Shown here: piece by piece, positions 22,501 to 34,957 of the stretch | Layout: each line of letters begins with the position of its first letter | How positions within the stretch are numbered: position 1 is the first letter of the stretch | Assembly (NCBI GenBank): GCA_027946555.1 | Contig: JAPEVC010000009.1 | Span: forward strand, 267,744 to 331,743 | Origin: Gnomoniopsis sp. IMI 355080 | Taxonomy: Eukaryota; Ascomycota; Sordariomycetes; Diaporthales; Gnomoniaceae | Length of the DNA: 64,000 nucleotides | Direction of reading: 5' to 3' | Notes under the pieces: generated by a model | The model's database searches: none | The model's input: the letters and a program-made list of their open reading frames with translations, nothing else | Told to the model about the DNA's origin: nothing | Made by a program: the position numbers and the translations under genes

Positions 22501-23068
22501 CAACGACATCCGGGAGCGCGCGCCCTGCAACGACCTTGTTATTTCAGCCAGATCATAGCTGAATAATCATGGTCTGTATTCGTCTGGATGCTGCCCGGCC
22601 AAGTTCTGCGCGACGACATCGCCAGCTACACGCGTAAGCACTGTGGCGATCAGTGTGACATGCGGGCGGCGCAGAAGCTGCAGAAGTGAGTTGCGAGAAG
22701 TGGATTGAAACACTTCGGGAAAGCCGAATTGCCCAGGAAATGGGGCAACGTACTTGGAGATCGTGCCTCGTACGGAGCTTAGACCCCGAGCCAACTATGA
22801 CAGATGCAATATTGCACTGAGAAAAGTCATGAAACCCTGAATAACCTATGTAGCAATGTTATGTTGTCTTTGTCCCGTTTCCTGTCTTGTTAAGAAGCCC
22901 CAATATTGTACATCAACTTGCTTCAAGCACCGTTCATGCAACCCAAACGCCAATGCTGGAAACCCCGAGCCCAGAGGAATAGACTCTTTCTGCCAAGACT
23001 CTTTCTGCCAGTGAAGCGTACCTCGTAGCCTCGGCCCAAGGCCATACTAATCCTGTCCGTGCGCCATG
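19514..23068. other. 3.5-kb gene-poor region
   Basis: Begins with an A/G-rich tract (19532-19570) that is the T/C-rich promoter of the MFS gene read from its own strand. The rest has short frames only; the best is the tentative 113-residue frame at 20985-21326. A perfect 15-bp tandem duplication, AGACTCTTTCTGCCA twice, lies at 22981-23010 in the 3' flank of UBC6. No transposon domain was recognised. Confidence 0.55.
20985..21326 (+). CDS. hypothetical small protein (doubtful)
   Basis: A 113-residue frame from an ATG in good context (CAACATGAG), with a TATATATC element about 55 bases upstream. The protein is basic and of mixed composition (CCASHGKRAF near the start, TQRRRRVRASPS in the middle, TIFDFGGDKVL at the end). 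It has no recognised domain, no clear signal peptide and no visible intron. It could be an orphan gene or a chance frame in non-coding DNA. Confidence 0.22.
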   Translation: MSFDVACCASHGKRAFSQRAHGRTSVNFKHSGNDKSDGLTAAPVAWADLIGCTVDPTKEPSPWSEYAPVPFAQTQRRRRVRASPSAGWPSRSTAGYLTDESDTIFDFGGDKVL

Positions 23069-23933
23069 TTATATGCCCTCGCCAAGCAGGCGTGCAACCA
23101 AGACGTAGATGAAGATGGCGCCTCCGGCCAACAGCAATTTGTTCCTTGAGACCCATCCTCTACCGGCTTCCCGTTGCTGTACGACGGCATCGACGACCGT
23201 CTGCGCCTGGTTTCCGCTACCCCCTATACCTCCAACCAGCTGAGGACCACACGACGCACTCCCGTGGGGCCTGTTTCCGGTCGCGACATCGACGTTGTTC
23301 TCACGAATCCACTTCCAGTTTTCGGCATCCTCTTCCGGGAACTCTGCACGGAACTTCTTGCCGCCATCGCCAGCTTTGATGTTGTTGCCCTTTTGCATGA
23401 CGCGCGAGCTGTCATGCGAGCCACCGCCGGTGGAGTTCCACCAGCGTGAGCGCCCAGAGAGAAGCTTACGCTCCTCAGTGCTTGCGGATATGGAGCCTGT
23501 AGTAATCTCGTTGGAGGTCATGAATGACAGAAGACCAGTAAGGATGGTGGAGACGCTCCAAGCGGGGTTGAAGGAGCGCGGGTGGAAATCGGAGATGGTC
23601 AGGCACAGGCGCGTGGAGGGCTGGAAGCGGCCTGAAGGCGTGTGCATACGGATCGCTGGGGGCTTGAACGGGTAGTCAGGAGGGAACATCAACGTGCCCC
23701 AGTATTGACCATTGTGGTAGGGGGTGTCGGGAGGCCCGGTCAGGATGTAATGCCATCTGTGTAGAGGAGAATTCTTGTTAGTCAAAGCTAGCATGCCAAC
23801 AGGATCAGAAAAAGACGACGACCTACTCGAGTATGTTAGACTCGCATGGGTGGGCAGAAATATAGGGCGTTGGCTCTTTCTGAAGCGCCTGGTATTCGCG
23901 CGTTAGACGCTTATGCGCAGCCTTGGTGGCCAT
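23069..23933 (-). CDS. UBC6: ubiquitin-conjugating enzyme E2 6, ER tail-anchored
   Basis: Two exons, 23933-23827 and 23756-23069, with a 70-bp intron (donor GTAGGT), giving 264 residues (yeast Ubc6 has 250). The N-terminus MATKAAHKRLTREYQALQKE and the core ILEWHYILTGPPDTPYHNGQ, DYPFKPPAIRM and TRLCLTISDFHP are near-diagnostic. The catalytic cysteine is Cys87, the same number as in yeast. A hydrophilic linker leads to a C-terminal hydrophobic anchor (LLLAGGAIFIYVLVARLLG). It works with ER ligases of the Doa10/Hrd1 type in ER-associated degradation. The start codon is fixed by the conserved MATK; an in-frame extension upstream is untranslated. It shares a 0.66-kb divergent promoter with SAM50. 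Confidence 0.95.
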
Positions 23934-24592
23934 GGCAGTGGAGAGTGCGGAAGGAAGTGTGGATGTAGGATCTGTCGATAGATCGCGATTCGGAGTTTCG
24001 TAGGTGGGAGGTAGGTAGTCAAGAACGAAAGAACGTTCGTCGTGCTGCGTAATGGTCTTCGTCCAACGGCACACGACACTAGTATATGTGTCACGACGAG
24101 GGTGGCACAGCGGCCGGGTAAGGCGGTAAGGTCAAGAAATGCAAAAGAATGTGGCAGTCAACTTGGAGTCTGGCCAAAGAAATAAAGTAAAAATGCAGAT
24201 GGTCGAAAGGAGGAGGGCAACCAGACGTTTGCTTGCAGCCAGGGCAACTCCGAGATGAAGACGAAGTGGATAAGGACAAGGGCTGCGCTGAAGTGACGAA
24301 GGTGACGGAATGAGGATACAGTCCACCGGCTTACTTCGGAGGGGCGGCAATGCGCCGCGCGCATAAAGTCCAAAGTCGCACCTAAATAGGCTAGCAGCGC
24401 ACTGTACACAATGACAGAGCACCTAAGCTTGTGATTGCTGCGGGTGCCGCATACGCAAGCCACAGTCATCCGGCCCGCCTAAAATTGCCCAACACTAGCC
24501 ACATCCTAAAGTTTCCGTAGCTCGCCCATCGATTTTCCTTCGCCAGCAAGCACTCCGAGTATCTCGACAACTACGCGTTTCGGAGACCAGCT
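23934..24592. promoter_or_regulatory. shared promoter of UBC6 and SAM50
   Basis: 659 bases between two divergent start codons. No gene. The first 200 bases carry repeated short purine/pyrimidine patches. No known operator was recognised. Confidence 0.6.
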
Positions 24593-26389
24593 ATGGCTTC
24601 CAACCAGAGCTCCGATGGCCTTTCGGTAAGTTCCGCTATGTCAATATTCCACTGTACTCTTCTATATAGCTCAATCGCTAATTGCAGCCATGTGCATCGC
24701 GCGACTTAGGCTATCGACAGCCTCCGGAAACTCGAGACAGACGCGGAGGCTTTGCGCCGAGAGGCTCACAATATGGAGCAGGCCGAACTTCTACGAAACC
24801 AACACGCTCTGCAAAGGAGACTTGCACTGGTCAGTCTTTCGTCCGGGGTCTCATCGTGGTCTCATCCTCGCTGCGACTGACATGTGATCCTCCAGTTGAG
24901 CGACCACCTCCAGAGACCTGCCACCATAAACTCGATAGAAGTCCACGGTGCGAAGAGCACCCGTAAAGGATTCTTGGATCCGCTGTTTGCACCTCTTGTG
25001 AGCAACAAAAAGAACGCTGGCACGACACTGGGAGAAGTTCTTGCAGGCATACAAGAGGTCACAGACAAGCTGGAGCGCTTCGGTACGCGCATCAGCTTCC
25101 ACCCACTGCCACATAGACCACCCTTGTGCTGATGGCGTTGTGCAGAGATCTACCACCCCGAACCCACCGTATTCCTTTCTGATGCGCGCCAATCCAACCC
25201 CGAGGCCGCCGGTACAGACATTGATGTCTCCATCAAAGTTGCCGAGAAATCCCGCTTCTTATTAAAGACAGGTACCGACCTGGGTAACACTGAGGGCTCC
25301 GGCTACATCAACCTGCTTTGGAGGAACATGCTTGGAGGAGCCGAACAGCTCTCAGTCAATGCTAGCGCTGGAACGCGAACGAGATCCGCCTACAGCGCCA
25401 CCTTCTCTGCCCCAGTTGACAGCAACCCCGATTTCAGAGTTGCAGTGGAGGGCCTCTCATCAGACACACAAAAGTCATGGGCGAGCCACGAGGAAGTTTC
25501 AAAGGGTGCTGTGGTGCGAGCTTTGTGGCTCTCGCGAGACCGAGACTTGCACAATCTGGCATACTCTGGAACCTGGAGGCAGATCACCGGTTTGAGCGCA
25601 GCCGCCTCGCCAACAGTACGAGCAGACGCTGGAGACAGCATGAAGAGCTCCGTTACTTACACCTACACGCGCGACCGCCGGGACAACCCATTGCTGCCCC
25701 AAAGCGGCTACTTATTCAAAGCGATGTCAGAACTGGCAGGCGTGGGACCACTTCGCGGCGACGTGGCTTTCTCAAAGTCAGAATTTGAAGTAGCTGGTGC
25801 TCTTCCAGTACCGCTGCCCGGCGTCAGCAGCAGCCGGACAGGTATCTCTATTGGCGGAGGCTTCCGCTTCGGCGCCCTTTACCCCTTACCTCTCGGCTGG
25901 TCCCCTAAGAACGATTCGATTCCTAGCCTGATCAACGATCGTTTCCTCCTTGGCGGCCCTACCGACGTACGCGGCTTCAAGATCGGCGGTCTGGGTCCTC
26001 GAGATGGCAACGACTCAGTCGGTGGAGACGTCTTCGCAGCGGGAAGCGTCAATATGCTTCTCCCTCTTCCCAGGACCGGAGCTGATTCACCACTCCGGCT
26101 TCAGCTCTTTGCAAACGGAGGCCGTCTCGTCGCTCTCGAGAGCAAGGCTAGGGCTCGGGAGACAGAGAGCAAGGGGCTAGCAATGAGCTCCGCCCAGGTG
26201 AGGAATGGGATGACGCGAGCTTTGGGAGAGCTGACCAACGGCCTGCCTAGTTTGGCGGCTGGTTTTGGACTGGTTTATGCGCACCCTGTCGCGAGGTTTG
26301 AGCTGAATTTCAGCCTACCTATTGTTCTTAGAAGGGGTGAGCAGGGCCGCAAAGGGCTGTCCATTGGTGTTGGCATAAATTTCATGTAG
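24593..26389 (+). CDS. SAM50: Sam50/Tob55, mitochondrial outer-membrane beta-barrel insertase
   Basis: Four exons: 24593-24625, 24710-24829, 24896-25082 and 25146-26389, with phases consistent and 527 residues. Exon 1 codes for only 11 residues. An Omp85-family protein: core subunit of the SAM complex, which inserts beta-barrel proteins into the mitochondrial outer membrane. A helical N-terminus is followed by a single POTRA-like domain (PATINSIEVHGAKSTRKGFL to KLERFEIYHPEPTVFLSDA). A 16-strand barrel follows from about residue 150. The conserved loop-6 motif is present as DVRGFKIGGLGPRDG (R/K-G-F), and the last strand is FELNFSLPIVLRRG...GVGINFM, a typical beta-signal end. The 5' splice choices are less certain than the rest, because the N-terminus is poorly conserved. 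Confidence 0.92.
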
Positions 26390-26681
26390 TCGACGCCAGG
26401 GTGGTGTAGCAGACTGGAGAGGCACGGTAGGAAGGTGTGAGATCAGATGTTGACTGTAAAATAGCATGAAAGCGTTGAGAACGTGTATGAAAAGGTCAAA
26501 ACTTGTCTCATCAAACGTGCAGTCCGCTACCGCTTGGATGCCCAAACGGTAAGGGAAAGACTGACAAGGGAACAGTGTCCGTTCGAAACAGACAGCCCAC
26601 AAGACGACTACAAGTCCAAAATAGCCACCGGAAAACGCGAACAGGTACGAAATATATCGACAAGGCCATCAATTCGTACAG

Positions 26682-28147
26682 TCATGACATGCCCTCCTCG
26701 CTTAGACCCTCCTCTCTCGACCAAATATCGATTTCAATCGGATACTCCTCGTGAGCACCGTAGTCCAACCAGCCAAAAGCATTCGGCTCGGGCAGATGTT
26801 CATTCCCTTGTGTTGACGGTCCTCCGCCACCATAGAGAAGACTATCCTGGTCGACGACTGGACAAAGTGTTCCCAGCTCCGCAGAGCCTCCGTATCCAGA
26901 GTCGCGATTTTCCCTGGCCGCGTCGGCCCCGCTAGGAACTACGAGTTCAGAAGTGCTGACCCAGGCCCCGATCTGAGGAGTCGTATTACGGTCCCGCTGC
27001 TCCCATGAGAGAACGCGGGAAGGTCCCAGCGTTGGGTCAGGATCCGGACGAGTGAAGCCGTCCAAGAGGGTGCTGTTGCTCCCCGTGCTAGCGGGCGGTG
27101 GAAATTCAGGAAGCTGATTTTGTACCACTTGGCCCTCGAGAGGTCGGACGTCTGTATTAAGGAGACTTGTCAGCCATGCTTGAGCAACGTAGTGTGGTGG
27201 AGGATGCTCGCGCTCTACGCACGGTATGTCTCCGGTAAGTCCTTCCCACAAGCTTGATACAGCTCCTCGAGTTTTTTCTCGTTGTTCTTCCGTATTTGTC
27301 TTAACCCACGGAACCTTTCCTCTCCCTTTTCTGTCATGATTTCAGACTCATCCGACCTGAATTCTCGTGCAAGTCTGCCATGATCCAGCCCGCAACTCTC
27401 GAGATGAGCGGTGCGGACAGCTGTAAGGGTGTGATCGTTGTACTCGCTCGCGAGCCACCGAAGGCCGCAGTGTATGCAGTTGTAGGACGGCGTATGATGT
27501 CTCTTGACATGCTCTCTGTTGTACAGATATTCAGTCAAGACTATCTTGACCATGGGCGTGGTATCCGTTGCCTTTCTGCCCGGGAAAAAGAAGACACCCA
27601 CATTGCAGCACCAAGCTTCGACCAGCCTGTGTTCGGGTGGCAGTATTTGGCTCTGCGATATTTTTCTGGCGACGATTTCCAGTACGGGCAAGCCAAGCCG
27701 TTTTCTGAAAGAACTCTGGGGTCGAATCTTGGACTCATTGGTACAATTATGCCAACCCAGTTCGTCGAGAGGAGTGCTGCTTCCTTTCCTCGGGTGTTAC
27801 GCGGGGTGGGCAGGGCTGGCTCGTACGTCAAGACTCAACACCGATTATTGGTCAGGTGTCCTGTGCGTCTTGTATACACTCTCGAACTGCGAAATATATC
27901 CCTTCAATCGATCAGTACGCTGAGACTGGGGTCGTTGCCCCGGAAGACTGAAAGGCTCGCTCGATGGAGACGTGTCTCGGAATTTCTTGATCTGGTATGT
28001 GATGATCTCTGGGCGCCCACACCTGGCGCCTAAGGATGAACAGGACTGCAAAAAATCTGTCATTGTCTTGTCCCTACTCAGGAAAGCTGGGAGAGACGGA
28101 GAGGTGGCTGTTACCTTGGGAAGTGAACGTGTCCCAGTGGCAGTCAT
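26682..28147 (-). CDS. uncharacterised fungal protein with Cys/His-rich segment
   Basis: Proposed exons: 28147-27880, 27815-27598, 27544-27223 and 27151-26682, which keep phase and give 425 residues. I do not recognise the gene. The centre has CPYWKSSPEKYRRAKYCHPNTGW followed by a helical stretch and HHTPSYNCIHCGLRWLASEY and HLESCG. This spacing resembles the fungal proteins in which a degenerate C2H2-like finger follows 'CPYYKxDP..Y..C'. Zinc binding, perhaps with DNA or protein contact, is inferred. A charged helix (GLRQIRKNNEKKLEELYQACG) comes next. The C-terminal 150 residues are acidic and probably disordered. The donors (GTGTAT, GTGTCT, GTGCGT) are not strong, and the true start may lie further upstream, so the 5' part is provisional. 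Confidence 0.5.
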
Positions 28148-30313
28148 GAAGACAGCCTTGGATGCTGAAGGGCTGGGAGCCTAAGCAACTTGAGAAACGG
28201 AGTCAAAACACGACGTCCTCGTGGATCTTGCGCAGGTAAGGAACCAAGAAGTCGTTCCCGGATGCAGTCTGGAAGCTTGAAATGGTCTGGTAGCATTAGT
28301 TGTATTATGTGCTGGGCTGCTTTTGGGGCCCCCAAAGTCCCTGCGATCGCACGCAAGACAGAATCGCAGGAGAAATACCCCACCAGGCCGCATCGGCACC
28401 GAACGAGCTCTCTAGAAAAGGTGAAATCGCTCTTGGGTTGTCACCAATGAATGTGGCTTGTCATCCTGCAGGTGGCTGAAGTGCGCCCCTCAAGCTCATT
28501 TCCGTGGGCTTATTATGTCTAATGATATGTTGAGTGCCGCTCTCTGTGTATTCAGACGACACAAAACTTGCTCCTTGACATGGAATTTGTGAGTGAAGTC
28601 CTTCCGTCGCCGAAGTGAAGTGCACGAGTCCAAGGCCGCTGATAACAAGCGCCGGAGTGAATGAAGTGCAAGAGTTTCGGCATGGTCAGTTCCTTAAGGC
28701 CCAAGTATTGTAAGGTGGATCAGCCCCGAGAGGCTGCTCCTTGATGCTGTTCGAGAATTGGAAAGACTTGCATTGCAGTTGACGTCTTACATTGTAAGCA
28801 TTTTTGCAAACGAGCCAACTAGGACACTTATATATTCGCACTTGGCTTCAAGTGAACGGTACGCCGTTGCGCTCTGAAGTTTCATTCAATGATATCTAAC
28901 AACAACATGCAAGGCAGAGCATTGCTGATCTCGCGATCCGGGATACTAAACAAAACTTCTGCACAAGATTATGACTCTGTCTCCTCGCATGCGTGTAGTT
29001 TCACCTAGGTAAACCAGGTATCTTGCATCGTCTATTTGCCCTACGCAGGCGAGTGTTGATTGGAATGGTGCACCTGTGCTGAAATGCACGTACATCGGTT
29101 TCCCTTTAATTCTAAAGACATTTCCTTTCCCTCAATATATGCAATTATCCAATCGGTCCTTCTTCTCAGTCATGCAAGAAGTTGAGATATTTGAATCGAA
29201 GTTGTAGTTAGTGATTTTAGACTTGAAAGAAGTCATGACAATTTTATAAGCTATACGCATGTACCATGCCTTTCCCAAGGGGATTCAAGAAGCCCTTGAC
29301 AATGGAGGGTCTTCAGACTAAGCACATTCTAACAACAACCAATCAATTAATGACCTATGTCTGTTTCTCTTCATTCATGCTTTCAAGCCTTTCAAGAATG
29401 CAATCAAATTAGCTGTAAGATGATGTACGTGAACTCATACTGCTTGATGTGACTTCCTGTGTATGAATTTATTAGGTTGAGATTCTGGAAATCATCACAC
29501 CAAACCTTCTCAGTCTATGTACTGTATTTTTGCTCAACCATGTATTGGAATGTGGTGTAGATCGGCCGGGCATGGAGCCATGGAGGATCTCACCGTCATC
29601 ACTTGTACAGCAATCACCTGCTATCAATATGCAAGCTAGAGCCTGACGAGACAAAGTCGAGCCATGGTCTCCAATAGCAAAGAATTAGAAGTACCGAAAC
29701 CAACATAACGCAATGCGGCAATATGTTCTCGGAATTACAAGTCACGACTCATCCGCGGGCTACGCCTTGCAGACTGCCTGACTACCCAGCATGGTGGTGG
29801 AGAATAGGGCCTAGGTAGGCCGGTAAGTCGGCCAAAGACCATCGAACAACAGCGCTCATTCAGTTGGGACGGTAGCGGGTACACCTGACTCAAGGTCATC
29901 AGCATCAATTGTCGATAACCCCATGTCGCGTTTAGGATGAGAGAGCCCCACCTGCCTACAGCGCTAGGTAGCTGAGAATAGCTTAGAGAGGACGTAGCAG
30001 TGCTCTGTACGGAACAGGTGTGCGGAGAAAGACAGGGCAAGTGGAGGCACTCGCCGGCTCCATGGATTTGGCGCTACATGATGCAACATGCGGCATGCCG
30101 AGGGTCTGTCGTTGACGTCTAAACCACTCCCCTCTTTAAGCAGCCTTGGCTTCAATTCTCCCGAGATCGTCTCCGAACCTCTCACATCAATAAACAGGTG
30201 AGAAGTACTCAAATTCACCTCTCCCCATCAGCATTTGCTAGATAGAAGGTATATCGACCCGAACCGTGCCATCTACTTCTTTTGCTACAGCAAAGCAAAG
30301 CTGGACTGCCGAA
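28148..30313. other. 2.2-kb gene-poor, AT-leaning region
   Basis: Two overlapping minus-strand frames at about 28150-28400 might be a missed 5' exon of the preceding gene, but neither joins clearly. The rest (28450-30200) is AT-leaning with no coding-like frame. The last 100 bases are the leader of the lactonase gene. Palindrome-like CACCTAGGTA near 29003 and CCTAGGTAGG near 29811. Confidence 0.5.
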
Positions 30314-31660
30314 ATGGCAACCGTTGGGGTTGTGGCCGGCCTCGTCGGCCTGGCAGCTTATATGTATGGTCCAGCGACACACGGGACCCTCACCAAGTTT
30401 GGTGTATTTCGGGACTTGACCTCCTCCCCCTTGACGAACGCCGACGATTTAATCTCAATTCATGACACCACTCACTGCGAGGATCTTCACTATTACGCCC
30501 CCGCCAACACGCTCTTCACTGCTTGTGAAGACGTGAGTGCCACACGTTTCAAGTGGTTCCCTCCACTCGTAATCTACAACGATCCACAAAGTGCATGGAG
30601 TGCAAAGGGATCTATCCACACGATCGACCCAGAGGTGAGCTCCTAGACGACGGTATGTGAAGTTGAGAATATGAGGAGGTACTGACTACGCGCATATAAT
30701 CAGACCAAAGAGTCGAAGCGACTGGCGTTTGAGGACTTCGACGGGCCATTCATAACGCATGGTATCGACGTTATAAGTGATCCTGCGCTCGAGAATGAGG
30801 CCGTCTACATTCTTGCCATCAATCATGTGCCCAATGAAGTTGTCTTTCCGCGAGACGGGACCAAGCCTGAGACAGTCCATGGCAGCACACCGAAACCCGC
30901 TTCCAGAATCGAGGTCTTCCACCACAAACTTGGCTCGAGCACCATCAAACATGTGCGGAGTATTTCCCATCCCTTGATCAAGACACCAAACGATGTTTAT
31001 GCCGTGAGTCCCACCGAGGTATACGTCACGAATGATCACTACTACTTTGAAGGCCACTGGAGAACGGTGGAGGACGTATGGCCTGGCGCAAAATGGTCGA
31101 ATGTTATTCATGCTAAGGTATCCGAAGACGGATCCGTTGAGGCCGAACCGGCTCTGGAGAAGCTTCATAACCCCAACGGGCTAGGTCATGGACGGACCGA
31201 GGACGAAATATTGCTCGCAAGTGCCACAGGCGGCAATTTCTGGATTGCGAAACTGCAGGAAGAGCCCAAAGCCATCATTCTCAACGAAAACATTGATATG
31301 GAATCGACACTTGACAATCCGAGCTGGTTCTCGGACCCCTTTGCGGACGAGGACACAGGTGACTCCAGTGGTTTCGTTCTTGGTGGTCTCATGAGGGCTG
31401 TTGATTTGCCCAAGAATGGCCACGATCCAGAGGGAAGACAAGGAGTCATGGTGTGGCATGTAACAGCAAATAAGACTGAACCGGGAAAGTGGGAGAAGAA
31501 GCTCATGTGGAAAGACGACGGTAGCAAAATTAGGAACGCAGCAACGGCGGTCTTGGTCGGCATTGACCCCAAGAAAGAGGGTGGGAAAAAGAAGGCATGG
31601 CTGTTCGTGACTGGATTCTCTTCCGAGAATACCGTTGCCGTCAAGGTGTCGCTTGACTGA
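30314..31660 (+). CDS. paraoxonase-like arylesterase/lactonase
   Basis: Two exons, 30314-30634 and 30704-31660, with a 69-bp intron (GTGAGC...AATCAG) in phase 0, giving 425 residues. A serum paraoxonase (PON) family protein: a six-bladed beta-propeller with central calcium that hydrolyses lactones and aryl esters. Signs are an uncleaved hydrophobic N-terminus (MATVGVVAGLVGLAAYMYG) and CEDLHYYAPANTLFTACED. Calcium- and catalysis-linked TPNDVYAVSP (Asn203, Asp204) and EVYVTNDHYYFEGHW (Asn217, Asp218, His219) follow, then LHNPNGLGHG. Length is slightly above animal PON (about 355), with insertions near residue 150-170 and at the C-terminal third. The N-terminal anchor suggests a secreted or membrane-bound form. 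It stands near an MFS transporter and a carotenoid-type oxygenase. Confidence 0.88.
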
Positions 31661-32111
31661 GGATCCCACAACAATGTTGGTGGAAGTCAAGGTCTCCACC
31701 TCCAAAGTTGCCGTGGACATACAACTCTTGTCCTCCACTTTCTTCGGCTCGAAACTGCCTTATAGGTAGCTTCGCGAAAAGAGAGCCACTCAGATCGCAT
31801 AAATTGGTCGATTATCATAGCGATGTATCGTCACAAGTATAAATCATTGGAAACATAGTCCATGTCACCAAACTGAAAAGAATTTGGTTGTCTTGGCCAA
31901 CTTTGAGCTACATGGCTACTGTATGTCACAGCGCGGCAAAACCGAGAGCTAGGGCCCAGGTTTCAGTGCTTCTTGTGCTTAAGGAGAGAAAGCGAAATGA
32001 TAGCAGACCGGCGCCGTGTGTGTAGACAGACTAATTATATAGGCGAACAGCGTGTCCGAGTGAGCTCTGACATACCCATCCATGGATGTTACCGCGACAC
32101 TGTCTCCTTTC
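31661..32111. other. intergenic between convergent genes
   Basis: 3' flanks of the lactonase (+) and MFS gene (-). No element recognised. Confidence 0.6.
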
Positions 32112-34057
32112 CTACAGGTCATTGTGGAAGGTCGGGGGGCGCTGCCAGCCTTTCGCCCTGATGTTCTCGCCATATAATCTCAGTATGCCCACTGGCAGCA
32201 TGAAAACTAACGTGAGGAGGGCAAACACCAGCCACGCGTATTGGAATGAAATCGCCTCTCCCAGAGGAATACTGCAAGCTAAAGTCAGGCTCAATATTAT
32301 TCACAAACATAATCGGGAAGGCTTACGCGTAGAAGGACACGATAGCACTGAAGATAGACCTGAAGAGGTTGAGAAGGCTTGATATCTCAGGGCTCTGAGG
32401 TTTGTAGCACTGTTTTCTGTCAGTGCCCGAAACTGTAGCGCTGCGGCGCGCCCGGCGAGATCAAGGCTTCTTACATCAGTCGAATAACTGTATACTACCG
32501 TTGTCTGCACTTGTAACCCGAAGTTCGCAATTCCCATACCGAAGGCGTTACCAACCCAAGTTGTAGTCCTGGAGTGACTGATGCAAATACCTTGTATGAA
32601 TGTACCAATCGGCAACATCAAAGCCAACCACAGCGCATCAAGTCGAGGTTCCGGGGGTCGGTGGCCGTCGTGACGTTTGGCATGTTTGTAGATGAGCCAG
32701 TCTACAAATCTGCCAGCGTTTAATTCGCCAATGAAACTTCCAATAAGGAGTGGTAGGCTGAGTATCAAACCAGTTTGAATAAGGTTGAAGTTGTAGAACT
32801 CTCGAAACACTACTGAGCCTGTACTCGCGAAAAGGACACTTCCGTAGCTGAATCCAACCATATAGTACAATGCTGGTAGAAGGACACAGACGTATTTCAG
32901 CATCGTAAAGGGTCGAATGAAATCCTGATAGTGAAGCTGACGATCCGGTAGATGCTTTGGTCGGAACATGATGAGGTCAAGATAAGAATTGGTCTGGTAT
33001 ACTGTTGATGGCGTCTCTGGTCGACGCGAGTACAGAGTCTCTGGGAGACAAAAGAATGTGACGACGAACAAAGTGAATTGAACGTAAGCCGGAATGCTGA
33101 AGCAATACCTCCACCCTAAGTTTTGGGCTGTGAAGCCACCTATAAGAGGTGCAAGATGTGGACCGTTGGTCAGGAAGAACGTGAAGATTCCCATGTAGAA
33201 GCCTCTTTCGTGCATGAAGTAAAGGTCGCATATTGTGGCAGCTCCTATCGCGACCACAGAGCCAGCACCGATCCCAGAAAATGCGCGGGTGATCCTGTGA
33301 GATTCGTCAGAAATTTGACGTGTGGCCCTTGACCATAGCAAAATTCATCAAACGTTTCCAGGGGCCAGAATCAAAGCCACCGGACAGCACCGAAAGGATG
33401 CGTACATGATGCCGTCCCATGTTGCACAGTTAGCGGCCACGATGTTGGCTATAGCAGAGAGAAGATTACCACCTAGGTAGATAGGTCTCCTTCCATATAC
33501 ATTGGCAAAGGGCACAATAAGGAGAGGTCCGAATCCAGCAAAGATGATCTAATCTGCGTCAGCTTCCTTCCGAGTTCCCCTCAAGCGCTCGACTAGACAT
33601 GGAGAGACGAGCGGAATTGGGTCCTAGCCATAGCAGCTGAGACTTCAGGATCCTCACATATACGGCAAGCTCGTAGGAGGCCTGGACTGGAGTAATTCGA
33701 AAAGCTGCGGCCAAAGGGACAAACGCTGGGTTCGCCACCGCCGATGCCATTGGGCCGACGAGGGAAAGAAATGATATCTGCAGTAGCACCGAAAGTTTCA
33801 ATGGAGGTGACCAATTCTGAGATAATGTGCATCAGAAATGTACTTCAAGGCGTCGCTAAATCAATCCCACCGTAGGAACTGACCAAGGGGTCATCCTCAT
33901 AGTTTGAGGGCTGAGGAAGTAAAGGCAAGCCACGTTTGTCGAGCTTGATGTTCGGTAGGGCTTCTTTACCAGCTTTGTGATCGTTTTGTAGTCCCCCGGC
34001 CTTTTCAAATGAAAATTCGGGTAGATATTCAGGTACTCGTCCAGCGTTGGAAGCCAT
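32112..34057 (-). CDS. MFS transporter, DHA1-like (drug/polyamine-type)
   Basis: Six exons: 34057-33884, 33816-33658, 33548-33406, 33294-32475, 32409-32327 and 32271-32112, all in phase, giving 512 residues. The cytosolic N-tail contains LDKRGLPLLPQPSNYEDDPLNWSPPLK, the 'DPxNWSxxxK' entry to the first membrane span seen in fungal DHA1-type carriers. The motif-A loop reads FANVYGRRPIYLGGN. Later come ITRAFSGIGAGSVVAIGA, the central-loop LPETLY, and DCYKPQSPEISSLLNLFRSIFS near the end, with a short hydrophilic C-tail. It is a proton-driven carrier, probably in the plasma membrane, exporting or importing small organic molecules; the substrate is unknown. Its upstream neighbour on the same strand is a carotenoid oxygenase. 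Confidence 0.88.
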
Positions 34058-34405
34058 GGCTTCTGTGATGATGGACCGGGCCGTGGCCGCCCAAAAAGGT
34101 GTCGAAGTTTGTGTCTAGGTGCCAGGAGTGATCGATTTATCTCGGGACAGAGAGGAGGGCTATATGCAGTGCGTAGTCGTTCTCGCCTAAATACAGATTC
34201 CACACACTGATGACTGCACGGGCAAAGCCCGAATAACCCATCCATGTTGCCGATCACACGGTCGGTTGCACAGCTGTGTACTGAATGATGAGAGTCGGCA
34301 TCTGACTAGTCCAGTAGTGATCCAAGTGGCCACGCTCCCGTAATTACAGTAACAAACATTTGGGGACAACCTGTGGGTTGCTGGTAGCTTCACGAAATAC
34401 ATACC

Positions 34406-34445
34406 TACCTAGGTAAGTACCCATTGGGCAATATCTACCTAGGTA
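34406..34445. repeat. pair of TACCTAGGTA palindromes
   Basis: Two exact copies 30 bases apart, start to start. Confidence 0.85.
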
Positions 34446-34947
34446 CTTAGTTTCTTGTAATCTGCAAATTTTCTAGTATCAAAACTACTAAGCAACAGCC
34501 CATACATTAGGTATATGACGCTAATAGAGACACAATTCTCCAACATCGTTGAATACAGGGTAAGCAGCGGCCGCTACCTGACGGAAGCCAAGCCCTCTAG
34601 TTGTCCAGGCAATCAACCTCCTGGGCAGCGTATTGCGGGGAAATCACCCGGTCTGTTCAATAGAAGGGCTCTTTTTATCAGATCGACGGATCTTAGTTAT
34701 TCCTTACCTGGCTGGAAAGGATGTGACAGTTCTGACGCCCCCGTACCTAAGTGAATAGCAGGTATATTGGCTCTTGAGGGCTTTCTTTGCCAAGTATAGA
34801 GTTTGTCCAAGAACTTCGAGCACGTAAGCCGATTGCTACCCAACTCGTTCCACCCTTGCGAAACTACCCAATGTTGCGCTTGTTCGGTAGGTAGGCCTCT
34901 AGCGCTGCAAGTGATGAGATGCTCATAGGTAAGTGTACCTATCTACC

Positions 34948-34957
34948 TACCTAGGTA
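34948..34957. repeat. TACCTAGGTA palindrome
   Basis: Exact copy inside a longer run of TACC/TAGG steps (34934-34962). Confidence 0.85.
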
